Part shown: positions 26,428 through 36,113 of the stretch, in pieces
How positions within the stretch are numbered: the first letter of the stretch is position 1
How the letters are laid out: the number at the start of each line of letters is the position of its first letter
NCBI RefSeq assembly: GCF_013344475.1
Contig: NZ_JABUOU010000011.1
Location: forward strand, 62,001-126,000
From: Martelella limonii
GTDB taxonomy: Bacteria; Pseudomonadota; Alphaproteobacteria; Rhizobiales; Rhizobiaceae
Direction: 5' to 3'
DNA: 64,000 nucleotides
Notes under the pieces: generated by a model
What the model was told of the DNA's origin: nothing
The model's input: only the letters and a program-made list of their open reading frames with translations
The model's database searches: none
Program-made: the position numbers and the translations under genes

Positions 26428-27411
26428 CCCGCGAAATCATCATCAATCTCGTCATCTTCCTCGCGCTCATCGCCTTTGCGATCGGCGCGCATCTGATGGG
26501 CAACGGCTTTGCCGTGACGCTCGCCACCAAGGCGGCGATCTTCGCGCTCGCCGGCGTCGGCCTCAACCTCGCACTCGGCTATGGCGGGCTGGTCTCGCTC
26601 GGCCATGCGGCCTTCTTCGGCGTCGGCGGCTATGTGACCGGCATTCTGGCAAGCCATGCGATGTCCGGCGAACCGGTGTTCACCCTCCCCTTCACGCTGG
26701 CCGGCAGCAATGACATGCTCGGCATCTGGCCGATGGCGATGGTGGCAGGCGGCATCCTGGCGCTCGCGATCGGCCTTCTGTCACTCAGGACCACCGGCGT
26801 CTACTTCATCATGGTGACGCTCGCCTTTGCGCAGATGGTGTTCTATTTCGCGATCAGCTGGCCGCGCTATGGCGGCGAGGACGGGTTGAGCTTTTATGTC
26901 CGCAACAATTTCCCGGGCATGAACACCTTCGATCCGATCCAGTATTTTGCCATATGCGCTGCGCTGCTGGCGATCGCGCTGGTCTTCACCGCCGTTGTCA
27001 CCCAGTCGCGCTACGGCCTTGCGCTGCAGGCGGCGCGCCAGAACCGGCAGCGCAGCATGGCCGTCGGCATCCGGCCCTATGGCGTGCTGCTGGTCGCCTT
27101 CGTGCTGTCCGGCATGATCGTGGCGCTCGCGGGCTCGCTCTATGCCGATCTCAACCGCTTCGTAAGCCCGGCCATGCTGTCGTGGCACATGTCTGGCGAG
27201 ATCATGGTGTTTGTCATCCTCGGCGGCGTCGGCAGGCTTTGCGGACCGGTCGCGGGCGCTGCCATCTACATCCTGCTCGAACACCTGCTCGGCGGCATCA
27301 GCGAATACTGGCAGGCGCTGCTCGGCATCCTGCTGCTGGTGATCGTGATCTATTCGCCGGGCGGCCTGATCGGGCTCGTCACCGGGCGTCTTTTCCAGGG
27401 GAGAGCGCGCG

Positions 27412-27419
<8 letters not shown>
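26424..27419 (+). CDS. LIV-type ABC transporter permease (LivM-like)
   Basis: Second inner-membrane permease, 331 residues and about nine helices. The motif LNLALGYGGLVSLGHAAFFG is the LivM hallmark, followed later by RLCGPVAGAAIYILLE. It overlaps both neighbours (4 bases upstream, 8 bases downstream), so the importer proteins are made in a coupled series. Confidence 0.92.
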
Positions 27420-28157
<738 letters not shown>

Positions 28158-28161
<4 letters not shown>

Positions 28162-28847
28162 CCCGGCTCCTCGAACTCGAAAACGTCACCGCCGCCTATG
28201 GCGCGGTGCGCGCGCTCTTCAACATCTCGCTTGCCATGGACGAGGGCGAGGTGGTGGCGCTGATGGGGCGCAATGGCATGGGCAAGACCACCACGATCCG
28301 CTGCATCAGCCGGCTGCTCCCGCATTCGGGCGGCACGCTTGCCTTTGCCGGGAGGGACGTCAAGGGTTTGACCGCGCCCAAGGTCGCCCGTCTCGGCGTC
28401 GGCCTCGTGCCGGAGGGACGGCGCTGTTTTGCGCCGCTGACAGTTGCCGAAAACCTGGTGGTCGCCGCCCGTCCGGGGCCCTGGGATATCGAGCGCGTCT
28501 CGGCGCTTTTTCCCCGCCTCAAGGAACGCATGCGGCAGACATCGGCGACACTTTCGGGCGGCGAACAGCAGATGCTGGCGATCGGCCGGGCGCTGATGAC
28601 CAATCCGCGCCTTCTGATCCTTGATGAAGCGACCGAGGGCCTGGCGCCGGTGGTGCGCCAGGAGATCTGGGCGGGCGTCAGGGCACTCAAGGCGGAGGGG
28701 CTTTCGATCCTGCTGGTCGACAAGTCGCTGAAGGAAATCGCCTCCGTCGCCGACAAGGCGGTGATCATCGAGCGCGGCGAAACGGTGTGGCAGGGCGGGA
28801 TTGACGGCCTGACGCCGGAGCTGACGGACCAGTATCTCGGCGTCTGA
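28158..28847 (+). CDS. LIV-type ABC transporter ATPase (LivF-like)
   Basis: Second ATPase of the importer, 229 residues. Walker A GRNGMGKTTT, signature LSGGEQQMLAIGRAL and Walker B LLILDEATEGLAP are intact. The switch position reads LLVDKSLKE, with Lys at the place where LivF proteins often have Gln or His. It closes the five-gene importer operon. Confidence 0.92.
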
Positions 28848-28959
28848 CGGTGTTTTGGTATATCCGGCGGCATTACGCTATGATCACGGTTCGGCCGGCC
28901 TGGGTATCTCTCAGACAGCCGCCTGGACCTCCGTAAGCGATCGATCAGCAGGAGACGAC

Positions 28960-30006
28960 GTGACCTACGAAGACATCGAAACCCCCGCACCGCTTGTTGA
29001 TCTCGCCATCGTCGATGCCAATCTTAAACGCATGCAGGACTATTGCGACCGGCACGGCATTGCGCTCAGACCGCATATCAAGACACACAAGAGCGTCGCC
29101 ATGGCGAAGCGGCAGCTGGCGCTTGGCGCGCGCGGCATCACCTGCCAGACACTGGGCGAAGCCGAGATCATGGCCGATGCCGGATTTGACGATATCCTGA
29201 TTTCCTATCCGCTGATCGGCAAGGTGAAAAGGCTTGCAGCCCTTGCGGCCCGGATCAGGCTGACCGTCGCAATCGACAGCCTTGCTGCGCTTGAGGCAGC
29301 GGCCGAAGCCGCAACCCTTGCAGGATCGGACATCGCCGTGCTTGTCGAATTCGATACCGGGGCAAAACGCACGGGCGTCGTCAGCGTCGAAGAGGCGCTT
29401 GCCCTTGCCGGAAAGGTGACCGGGACCGGAAATCTCGTCTTCGCCGGGTTGATGACCTATCCGGCGAACGAGAACACCGTCACCTTCGTCAATGCCGCGC
29501 GCGCCGCATTCGAACAGGCCGGCATCGCGATCCCGCTGGTTTCGGGCGGCGGCACGCCGGATGCGTTTCTCGTCCACACGCTCGGCGTGATCGACGAATT
29601 GCGGGTGGGCACCTATATCTACAACGACCGGATGATGATGGGCGCCAGCCACGCCAGGCTTGAAGACTGCGCCTTCGATGTCGTGGTCACCGTCGTCAGC
29701 CGCCCGGAGCCGGACAGGGCCGTCATCGATGCGGGATCGAAGTCGCTGACCAGCGATCCTTCCGGCAAGGGCGGACCGGGCCATGGCCTGATCAGGGAAT
29801 ATCCGGACGCCGTGATCGATCGCCTCAGCGAGGAACACGGCATGGTCGACCTGTCGAAATGCGACAGGAAACCCGAGATCGGCGAAAGGCTGCGGGTTGT
29901 TCCCAACCATGTCTGCCCGGTCACCAACCTGCACGATCAGGTTCTGGTGCTGGAAAACGGAACGATCAGCGCCTGGGCGGTGGATGCCCGCGGCCTTACC
30001 CGATAG
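28960..30006 (+). CDS. D-threonine aldolase/D-serine dehydratase-like PLP enzyme
   Basis: Alanine-racemase-fold (fold type III) PLP enzyme of 348 residues that should cleave or dehydrate a D-3-hydroxy amino acid. The PLP lysine is in RPHIKTHKS near residue 45, the phosphate loop is SGGGTPDA, and the divalent-metal motif HVC is in PNHVCPVTN, as in D-threonine aldolases. The start is GTG at 28960, fixed by AGGAGACGAC. It follows the importer by 112 bases, so it may belong to the same operon or be independent; D-threonine versus related hydroxy amino acids cannot be told apart. Confidence 0.85.
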   Translation: MTYEDIETPAPLVDLAIVDANLKRMQDYCDRHGIALRPHIKTHKSVAMAKRQLALGARGITCQTLGEAEIMADAGFDDILISYPLIGKVKRLAALAARIRLTVAIDSLAALEAAAEAATLAGSDIAVLVEFDTGAKRTGVVSVEEALALAGKVTGTGNLVFAGLMTYPANENTVTFVNAARAAFEQAGIAIPLVSGGGTPDAFLVHTLGVIDELRVGTYIYNDRMMMGASHARLEDCAFDVVVTVVSRPEPDRAVIDAGSKSLTSDPSGKGGPGHGLIREYPDAVIDRLSEEHGMVDLSKCDRKPEIGERLRVVPNHVCPVTNLHDQVLVLENGTISAWAVDARGLTR

Positions 30007-30211
30007 GGCAAGTCCGGATTTCCCCGCAAAGCAAGGCCGCCCTGCCTGCTTGTCTTGGCGCAAGAAGGGGTGTGACGGGTGTGCCCCCCTGACTGCGAGA
30101 TGGTGTGGAGCAGTCGTGCCTCCGGCGGACGCAGTGCCTGCCCTTGTCCCTGCCACAGTCCGTGCGCTGTTTCAGGCCGGCATCCGCTTCATCCGGAAAT
30201 CGCCCGAGGCG

Positions 30212-30922
30212 TCAGGCCATGGCGGCCTTCAGCGCCCGGATTGCGCGCTCATCGGTGTGGCGTGGAGCAGCACTTTCAAAACCCTGCAGCTTCATGGGCT
30301 CGCCCTGGTGGCGGATTGTACATGAGGCATGAAGCTGCGTGATGCCGGGGATATCCAGAAACAGATGAGCATTGGACGCATTGATGCCGCTTCCGGGCAT
30401 CAATGCGATCCGGCCGTCTGCGGCGGCAGCCAGCGCTTCGATCAGCGCCCTGCCCTCGCTCGCACGCGGTTCCTGGCCGGAGGTCAGGATGCGCGGAATG
30501 CCAAGCGCAATCGCCCTTTCAAGCGCGGCAAAGGGATCCCGCGTGAGATCGAAGGCGCGGTGCAGCGTGATGTCCATGCCATGGGCCGCCTCCATCAGCC
30601 GGGAAAGCCCTGCCTCATCGAGTTCGTGATGCGTGTCGAGCGCACCGATCGCCACGCCTGCAATGCCGGCCTCTCGGCAGAATGCGATATCGCGCAGCAT
30701 GGTCTTGTACTCGGCTTCGGAATAGACAAAGCCGCCGGCGCGCGGACGGATCAGGACATGGACCGGTATCGATGCACCGGCGGCGATTTCGATCAGTCCC
30801 GGCGAGGGGGTCAGTCCGCCCTGATCGGGCGCCATGCAGAGCTCGATCCGATCCGCGCCCGCTTGCACCGCCGTATCAAGCCCGGCAATGTCGCCGACGC
30901 AGATTTCGAGCAGATTGGTCAT
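30212..30922 (-). CDS. cutC: CutC-family protein
   Basis: TIM-barrel protein of 236 residues. The family pattern LEICVGDIAGLDTAVQAGAD and RIELCMAPDQGGLTPS at the start, HVLIRPRAGGFVYSEAE and LHRAFDLTRDP in the middle are diagnostic. It was named for copper homeostasis in E. coli, but that role has been questioned and the enzymatic function is unsettled. It stands alone, convergent with the aldolase-like gene; the 205 bases between them hold nothing I recognise. Confidence 0.9.
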   Translation of the reverse strand: MTNLLEICVGDIAGLDTAVQAGADRIELCMAPDQGGLTPSPGLIEIAAGASIPVHVLIRPRAGGFVYSEAEYKTMLRDIAFCREAGIAGVAIGALDTHHELDEAGLSRLMEAAHGMDITLHRAFDLTRDPFAALERAIALGIPRILTSGQEPRASEGRALIEALAAAADGRIALMPGSGINASNAHLFLDIPGITQLHASCTIRHQGEPMKLQGFESAAPRHTDERAIRALKAAMA

Positions 30923-31031
30923 CGCGCCTCCTCCGGCCGTGAGGATTGAATAACAGCAGAGCGCCCGCCAGACCAGTTCCCGCCTGAAGGCATGACGGCC
31001 CCAAGGGGCAAAAAATCAGGCTTGAAGGAAA

Positions 31032-31107
31032 TGGTGCCGCTTACGTGACTCGAACACGTGACCCCATCATTACGAATGATGTGCTCTACCAACTGAGCTA
31101 AAGCGGC
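31032..31107 (-). tRNA. tRNA-Thr (anticodon CGU)
   Basis: On the minus strand a full cloverleaf runs from 31107 to 31032: acceptor GCCGCTT/AAGCGGC, D arm TAGCTCAGTTGGTAGAGC, anticodon stem CATCA/TGATG around the loop TTCGTAA, T arm CACGTGTTCGAGTCACGT, and an encoded CCA end. The anticodon CGU reads ACG threonine codons. Length is 76 bases including CCA. Confidence 0.95.
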
Positions 31108-31135
31108 CCGAACGCGGATTTTGCGTTGCAGTGGG

Positions 31136-31164
31136 CTGTTACAGGCTCTTTGGCCATTTTTCAA
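31136..31164 (-). promoter_or_regulatory. candidate promoter of tRNA-Thr
   Basis: On the minus strand TTGAAA (31164-31159), a 17-base spacer and TAACAG (31141-31136) end about 29 bases before the tRNA 5' end. The remaining gap up to 31417 shows no other recognisable feature. Confidence 0.4.
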
Positions 31165-31417
31165 GCGTCTTGGCGCCCGGGCTTTTAAAAAAGATGACGG
31201 CCGAGAGACGGGCGACACTGCCGTTGCCTGGCTTTCGGGCTGCCGCTCCCGCCCCGCATGCCCCTTCCGGCCGCAAGAACGGCAGGCGGCGGCGAGCGCA
31301 TCCATCCGATATCGTCCTCGGGGATCTTGCTCGCCGGCAAAGGGAAATGCAACCATGCGGGCGCCTGTGACACTGAGCCGGCTCAAGCCTCTACCGACTG
31401 CCTGAAAGCGACATGAC

Positions 31418-32038
31418 ATGATGACGTTCACCAATTCCGCCAGAAACCTGATCCTTACGGTCCTCCTGCTGGCGGGCCCGGCATCGGCAGCGCTTGCCGC
31501 GTGCCCGGCTTCATCGGACCTCGCACAGGGCATCGTGCTGACCCGCAGCGTCGACGGATATGCCATCCTCTACCGGGAAAGCGCCGGGGAATTGATCAGC
31601 CGGTATCAATATCCAAGGGGAGCCGAGCCGGCCGACGATGTCACGGCGACATTTGCCCATGCCCTGCTCCCCACCATGCGCGCTGGAGACAAGGGCGCTT
31701 TCCGCTTCGTCTATGACAAGCCGGTTGCGGGCATCGACGACAGGCTTGCCGACGGCAATGACTGGCAGAGCGGCGTCACCTTCCTGATAGACGGCAAGAC
31801 CATATCGAAGGGCACGATGGACGTGACCTTCAGGGGCAGGCAATCGGTTGCGCTCGGCGCCTGCCACTACCAGGCCCTGATCGTGGAAACCGCGCTTCTG
31901 CTCGAAGACACCGCCCCGATCGCCTTTCGCTACAGCTATGTCCCCTCGCTAGGCATCCCTGTCGAGGCGATCCGGATCGACCAGCACGGCAACCCCGTAT
32001 CCAGCGTCACCTATGATTCTATCCGTCTTGCACGGTGA
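31418..32038 (+). CDS. exported protein of unknown function, possible lipoprotein
   Basis: Protein of 206 residues with an N-terminal signal (RNLILTVLLLAGPASAALAA) ending in LAAC, which fits a lipobox with Cys29, though a plain Sec cleavage is also possible. The rest is a beta-rich domain with repeated short strands; no family is recognised with confidence. Two cysteines remain in the mature protein (29 and one in LGACHYQAL). It overlaps the convergent transporter gene by 20 bases at its 3' end. I see no catalytic motif. Confidence 0.65.
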   Translation: MMTFTNSARNLILTVLLLAGPASAALAACPASSDLAQGIVLTRSVDGYAILYRESAGELISRYQYPRGAEPADDVTATFAHALLPTMRAGDKGAFRFVYDKPVAGIDDRLADGNDWQSGVTFLIDGKTISKGTMDVTFRGRQSVALGACHYQALIVETALLLEDTAPIAFRYSYVPSLGIPVEAIRIDQHGNPVSSVTYDSIRLAR

Positions 32039-32915
32039 TCTTGTCTTTGCCTGACGACGGGCGGGCGGAGAGCACGCAGGCGGCGACGATCAGGCCGGCA
32101 CCGAACAGCGTCGTCACCGTCGGAATCTCGTCGAAAAACAGATAGCCATAGAGCCCGGCCCAGACCAGCGCCGAATAATCGATCACGGCATAGAGCGAGA
32201 CCGTCACGCGGGCGAGCCCCGAAAGCAGCAGGATGAAACCGAGCGCCCCGCAAAGCCCGATCAGCGCGATCTGCCAGGAGAGTGCCGCGGGCGGCGCCTG
32301 CCAGACGACAAGCGCCATCGGCAGCGAAAACAGCGCGGCAAACACCGCCTGCATCAGGCTGAGGACGGCTGGGTGTTCGCTTGTCGCGTTCTGCTTCATC
32401 GCAACGGCTGCCAGCGCGTAGATCACTGGCGCGAGCAGGCCTGCAAGGATTGCCGGCAACGCCACCGGCGGTCCGGCAAGCCCGGTTCCGCGGGTGAACA
32501 CGATCAGGCCGGAGCCGGCCACCGCAAGCGCGATTGCAAACACCAGATGCCGGCCGGGCCTTTCCCCGAACACCAGCGTGCCGAGCACCGCCATATAGAT
32601 CGGCCCGGTCATGGCAAGCGCGAGCGCCATCACCAGCGGCATGCCGGAAAGCCCGTAGAAGAACGCGCTGGCGGTTGCTGCGACCAGAAAGCCGCGCAGC
32701 GCATAGGCCGAGAGCTGGCCGCGCTTCGGCCACTGGCGCACGAAGAGCGCCACGAACAGGGCGAGCAGCAGCGCCGCAACCGTGTAGCGCAGGAACACGA
32801 CCTGAAAGCTTGAAAGCGCGGCGCCAAGGCTTTTCGCCAGCGCATCGACGCCCGAAAGCATGGCGACGGCGGCGATGCAGAGAGCAGCGCCAGAAGACCG
32901 GCTTGACGACAGCAT
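32019..32915 (-). CDS. EamA-family (DMT superfamily) transporter
   Basis: Inner-membrane exporter-type protein of 298 residues with ten predicted helices in two EamA repeats. Typical segments are SSFQVVFLRYTVAALLLALF in the first repeat and VTVSLYAVIDYSALVWAGLY in the second. GGGGAGGG before the ATG at 32915 fixes the start. The 3' end overlaps the end of the facing exported-protein gene. Substrate unknown; the 293-base gap upstream (32916-33208) holds no recognised feature. Confidence 0.87.
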   Translation of the reverse strand: MLSSSRSSGAALCIAAVAMLSGVDALAKSLGAALSSFQVVFLRYTVAALLLALFVALFVRQWPKRGQLSAYALRGFLVAATASAFFYGLSGMPLVMALALAMTGPIYMAVLGTLVFGERPGRHLVFAIALAVAGSGLIVFTRGTGLAGPPVALPAILAGLLAPVIYALAAVAMKQNATSEHPAVLSLMQAVFAALFSLPMALVVWQAPPAALSWQIALIGLCGALGFILLLSGLARVTVSLYAVIDYSALVWAGLYGYLFFDEIPTVTTLFGAGLIVAACVLSARPSSGKDKITVQDG

Positions 32916-33208
32916 GGCGAACCCTCCCCGAACATCTCCGGCGATAGCTGCGGCGGACGGGACGGTCAAGCCGGGGAGACCGGGCGCCGGTACGCACCCG
33001 GCTCTGTCATTGTGCAAGGGGGACGGCTTTCGAGCCGCCATCAGGGCACCCAGGCGCCCCCCTTTTCCATTCCATCACGCGCAAAAGCGTTTTAGGGTCG
33101 CAGCCGTCGCGCGGGATGGCGCGGCCGATGCGCAGGCCAGTCTTGCCCCTGCCTGGATCAAGCCGCCGGTTTGAAACGCAACACGATCAACAAGAGGACA
33201 AGCCGCTG

Positions 33209-33604
33209 ATGGCCAAGATGATACATTCAATGATCCGGGTGCTCGATGAAGCGCGCTCGACCGATTTCTACAGGCTCCTCTTCGGCCTGGAGGTGATCGA
33301 TCGCTACCCTTTCGACGGCTTCACCCTGATCTATCTCGCCAATGCCGAAACCGGCTTCGAACTCGAGCTGACCACCAACGAAAGCCAGAGCGAACCGTAT
33401 GATCTCGGTAACGGCTACGGGCACCTGGCGGTCTCGGTCGAGGATGTGGCGGCAGAGCACGAGCGGCTGACGGCGCTTGGCATTCCGGTCGGAAAGCTTG
33501 TCACCATGGAGCGCGATGGCGCCGCCTTCGCAAAGTTCTTCTTCGTCACCGATCCCGACGGCTACAAGATCGAGGTGCTCCAGCGCGGCGGTCGTTTCCG
33601 GTAG
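33209..33604 (+). CDS. glyoxalase I (lactoylglutathione lyase)-like protein
   Basis: Vicinal-oxygen-chelate enzyme of 131 residues, expected to convert the methylglyoxal-glutathione hemithioacetal to lactoylglutathione. Metal ligands are visible as His in KMIHSMIRVLD, Glu in GFELELTTN, His in YGHLAVSVED and Glu in YKIEVLQRG. AAGAGG precedes the ATG with a somewhat long spacing. The size is that of bacterial GloA. Single gene. Confidence 0.85.
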   Translation: MAKMIHSMIRVLDEARSTDFYRLLFGLEVIDRYPFDGFTLIYLANAETGFELELTTNESQSEPYDLGNGYGHLAVSVEDVAAEHERLTALGIPVGKLVTMERDGAAFAKFFFVTDPDGYKIEVLQRGGRFR

Positions 33605-33621
33605 CAGACGGCAGCGGGCCT

Positions 33622-34152
33622 TCAGGCGCCAAGCGTGGCGAGGACGAAATCGGCACGCTGACCGACGCCGGTCTTCGGCAGCACCACCGTTTGAAAGCCG
33701 AACCGCGGATAGATCTCCATCAGCCGTTGATATTCGGCGATACCGTCCTCAAGCCCGTGGCGTCTGGCATCATCAAGATGGTGGATCTCGGGCCAGGGCG
33801 GGGTCATGAACGCAAGTGGGCTGAAACGGCCCCGAAGGGCCTCCGGCACGGCGACGGTCTCGCCGGTCGCGTGCGCCAGTGCGGCGATGGCATCGATCAG
33901 GCCGCGGTCGAAGAACACCCAGCCGTCATGGCCGCTGACGGCAGCGCAGTCTTCAAGCGCCATCGCGATGGCGCGTCGGGCGAAGGCTTCGAGGTCGACC
34001 CAGGGAAGGGCGGCGCCATCGCCGGCGCGCTCTTCCGCGACGATCCGCCGCCCGGGCTCTTCCACCACCTTATGGCCACGGCGTTCGAGTTCCGTAAGCA
34101 GCGTCGACTTGCCGCCCCCGGAACAGCCGGACAGAATGACCATATTGCGCAT
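33622..34152 (-). CDS. AAA-type ATP-binding protein (NadR/AAA_28-like)
   Basis: P-loop protein of 176 residues with GCSGGGKSTLLTEL at the N-terminus, a VVEEPGRRIVAEE segment and WVFFDRGLIDAIA, which is the pattern of the AAA_28 group of small kinases and ATPases. No substrate is known for most members. It begins six bases after the stop of the MliC-like gene, so the two form an operon, and it converges with the glyoxalase gene. Confidence 0.8.
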   Translation of the reverse strand: MRNMVILSGCSGGGKSTLLTELERRGHKVVEEPGRRIVAEERAGDGAALPWVDLEAFARRAIAMALEDCAAVSGHDGWVFFDRGLIDAIAALAHATGETVAVPEALRGRFSPLAFMTPPWPEIHHLDDARRHGLEDGIAEYQRLMEIYPRFGFQTVVLPKTGVGQRADFVLATLGA

Positions 34153-34158
34153 CAGGCG

Positions 34159-34506
34159 CTATTTCGCACCCGTGCAGGCAGTGCCCGGATCATTCTCGCC
34201 CTTGGTCACATCATAGAGCGTGCCGTCATTGCCCTTGCTCCACCAGACATACTGGCCTGCCGCATAGCGCGCGCCGGAGGCCGCGATGACTTCGGCCGCA
34301 ATGATGTGGTTGTCGGGCCACTGAAGCTCTGCCAGCATGATCTGGTCGCCGTTGATGTAGCGGGCGTCGAGCGTGAAATCCCCGCAGTCATATTTTGCGG
34401 CAATTTCCGTGGTGCCTTCCGGCAGGGTGAGCGTTACCGCCTCGTCGGCCTTCGCCTGAACGGCGAAAAGCGGAAGTGCTGCGGCGAGAAGTATGAGAGC
34501 TTTCAT
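34159..34506 (-). CDS. MliC-family periplasmic lysozyme inhibitor-like protein
   Basis: Small exported protein of 115 residues. Signal peptide MKALILLAAALPLFAVQAKA is followed by a beta-barrel domain with KYDCGDFTLDARYINGDQ, then GARYAAGQYVWWSKGNDGTL and a late Cys that could pair with the first. This is the pattern of MliC/PliC inhibitors of C-type lysozyme. There is no lipobox Cys at the cleavage site, so it should be periplasmic rather than membrane-bound. AGGAGGATTAC precedes the ATG. Operon with the AAA gene. Confidence 0.8.
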   Translation of the reverse strand: MKALILLAAALPLFAVQAKADEAVTLTLPEGTTEIAAKYDCGDFTLDARYINGDQIMLAELQWPDNHIIAAEVIAASGARYAAGQYVWWSKGNDGTLYDVTKGENDPGTACTGAK

Positions 34507-34658
34507 GTAATCCTCCTGATTTGACACCATGATACATCAGCTTTGGCAAGGGGGCCGACACGCATAGGTTTATTCCCGAAAATTCCTTCCGGCCCTTGCA
34601 ATCATTTCCGGCGGACGTATAACCGCCGGCCCTTCCACATCCTGACAGGACAAGCACC

Positions 34659-35945
34659 ATGACCGCGCTCGGCCTCGACTTCGGCACGACCAACACCGTC
34701 ATCGCAATCCCCGGCAGCGCTGAGGGAGAGACGCACTCGCTCTCCTTCGAGAGCCGCGCCGGCGTGACCGATACGATGCGCACCTGCCTCTCCTTCATGA
34801 AGGACCGGCAGGCGGGTTTCGGCGCGCCGCTGGCAACGGAAGCAGGCGCTGCCGCGATCCGCACGCTGATCGACCATCCTGGCGAATGCCGCTTCCTGCA
34901 ATCGATCAAGACCTATGCGGCAAGCCCGCTGTTCAAGGAAACCGCCGTGCTCGGCCGCCGGCACTCCTTCGCCGATCTGATGGCGGTGTTTCTGGAAAAG
35001 CTGATGGATTACGCCGGCGACGGCTGGCCCGGCGACGTTTCCCGCGTGGTGGCCGGCCGGCCGGTGCGTTTTGCCGGCATCGGCGCGGATGAGGCCCTTG
35101 CGCTCGAGCGGTACAACGACGCGCTGTCGCGCTTCGGCTTTCCGGAGATCCGCTTCGTGCTGGAGCCGGTGGCGGCGGCCTGGTATTTCGCCGAGCGTCT
35201 CAAAAGCGACGCCAATGTGCTGGTCGCCGATTTCGGCGGCGGCACCACCGACTATTCGATCATCCGGTTTTCGAAGACGGCGGGGAAACTGTCTGCCGAG
35301 CCGCTCTCCCATTCGGGCGTGGGCGTTGCCGGCGACATGTTCGACTATCGCATCATCGACAATGTCGTCAGCCCGATGATCGGCAAGGGCTCGCATTACA
35401 AAAGCTTCGGCAAGACGCTCGACGTGCCCTCGAACTACTACGCCAATTTCGGCCGCTGGAGCCAGCTCTCGATCTTCAAGACCACCCGCGACTTCACCGA
35501 TCTGAAAAGCCTGGTGCGCGATGCCACCGACCCGGACGCGCTCGAACTCTTCATCGAGCTCATCGAGAATGACGAGGGCTACCCGCTCTATGAGGCCGTG
35601 TCGGCCACCAAGCGGGCGTTGTCGCAAGCCGACGAGGCGGAGTTCTTCTTTTCGCCGCTTGGGCGTGACAGCCGCCGCACCGTCCGCCGCGCGGACTTCG
35701 AAGGCTGGATTGCCGGCGAACTCGCCCAGATGGAGGAGGCCCTCGACGAGGCGATCGCCGGCGCCGGCCTTCAGCCGAAGGATATCGACAAGGTGTTCCT
35801 GACCGGCGGCACCTCGTTCGTGCCCGCCGTGCGCAAGATCTTCGAAAACCGGTTTTCCGAAATCGAAACCGGCGGGGAACTGCTCTCGATTGCCCACGGC
35901 CTCGCGCTGATCGGCAAGGAGGACGCCTTTCCAGGGCAAGCCTGA
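34659..35945 (+). CDS. Hsp70-family protein, YegD-like
   Basis: Actin-fold ATPase of 428 residues. Phosphate 1 motif LGLDFGTTNTVIA, phosphate 2 motif VADFGGGTTDYSI and adenosine motif VFLTGGTSFVPAVRK are present. It lacks the C-terminal substrate-binding and lid domains of DnaK, so it corresponds to the YegD-type Hsp70 relatives whose clients are unknown. Single gene, with no DnaJ or GrpE nearby. Confidence 0.87.
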   Translation: MTALGLDFGTTNTVIAIPGSAEGETHSLSFESRAGVTDTMRTCLSFMKDRQAGFGAPLATEAGAAAIRTLIDHPGECRFLQSIKTYAASPLFKETAVLGRRHSFADLMAVFLEKLMDYAGDGWPGDVSRVVAGRPVRFAGIGADEALALERYNDALSRFGFPEIRFVLEPVAAAWYFAERLKSDANVLVADFGGGTTDYSIIRFSKTAGKLSAEPLSHSGVGVAGDMFDYRIIDNVVSPMIGKGSHYKSFGKTLDVPSNYYANFGRWSQLSIFKTTRDFTDLKSLVRDATDPDALELFIELIENDEGYPLYEAVSATKRALSQADEAEFFFSPLGRDSRRTVRRADFEGWIAGELAQMEEALDEAIAGAGLQPKDIDKVFLTGGTSFVPAVRKIFENRFSEIETGGELLSIAHGLALIGKEDAFPGQA

Positions 35946-36067
35946 CACCGGTTTTCCAGGACACGGCATCAGGCTTCAAGCCTACGCTTCAGCGGGCTCG
36001 TTCCGGCATGGCGGGGAGGGTTTCCTGCCTCTCCTCGAGCCGCTTGGTGTTTCCTCACGAGACTATT

Positions 36068-36077
36068 GGAACGTTCC
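36068..36077. promoter_or_regulatory. CG-centred palindrome upstream of the GMC oxidoreductase, possible LacI-type operator
   Basis: GGAACGTTCC is a perfect palindrome with the CG centre common in LacI-family operators. It overlaps a weak -35 box (TTGGAA, with TAATCC 17 bases further). A LacI-type gene lies downstream of the oxidoreductase. Confidence 0.4.
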
Positions 36078-36090
36078 TAGTTCTGTGCTA

Positions 36091-36108
36091 ATCCTCCCGC
36101 GGGAGGAT
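36091..36108 (+). promoter_or_regulatory. 18-bp palindrome enclosing the ribosome binding site of the GMC oxidoreductase
   Basis: ATCCTCCCGCGGGAGGAT is self-complementary, and its GGGAGG half is the ribosome binding site of the start codon at 36114. In mRNA it could pair and hide that site; in DNA it could be a second operator. Confidence 0.45.
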
Positions 36109-36113
36109 GTTTC

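Noticed and set aside
30007-30211. Small open frames after the D-threonine aldolase-like gene
   Set aside because: Several overlapping frames, none with a ribosome binding site, domain or consistent codon use.
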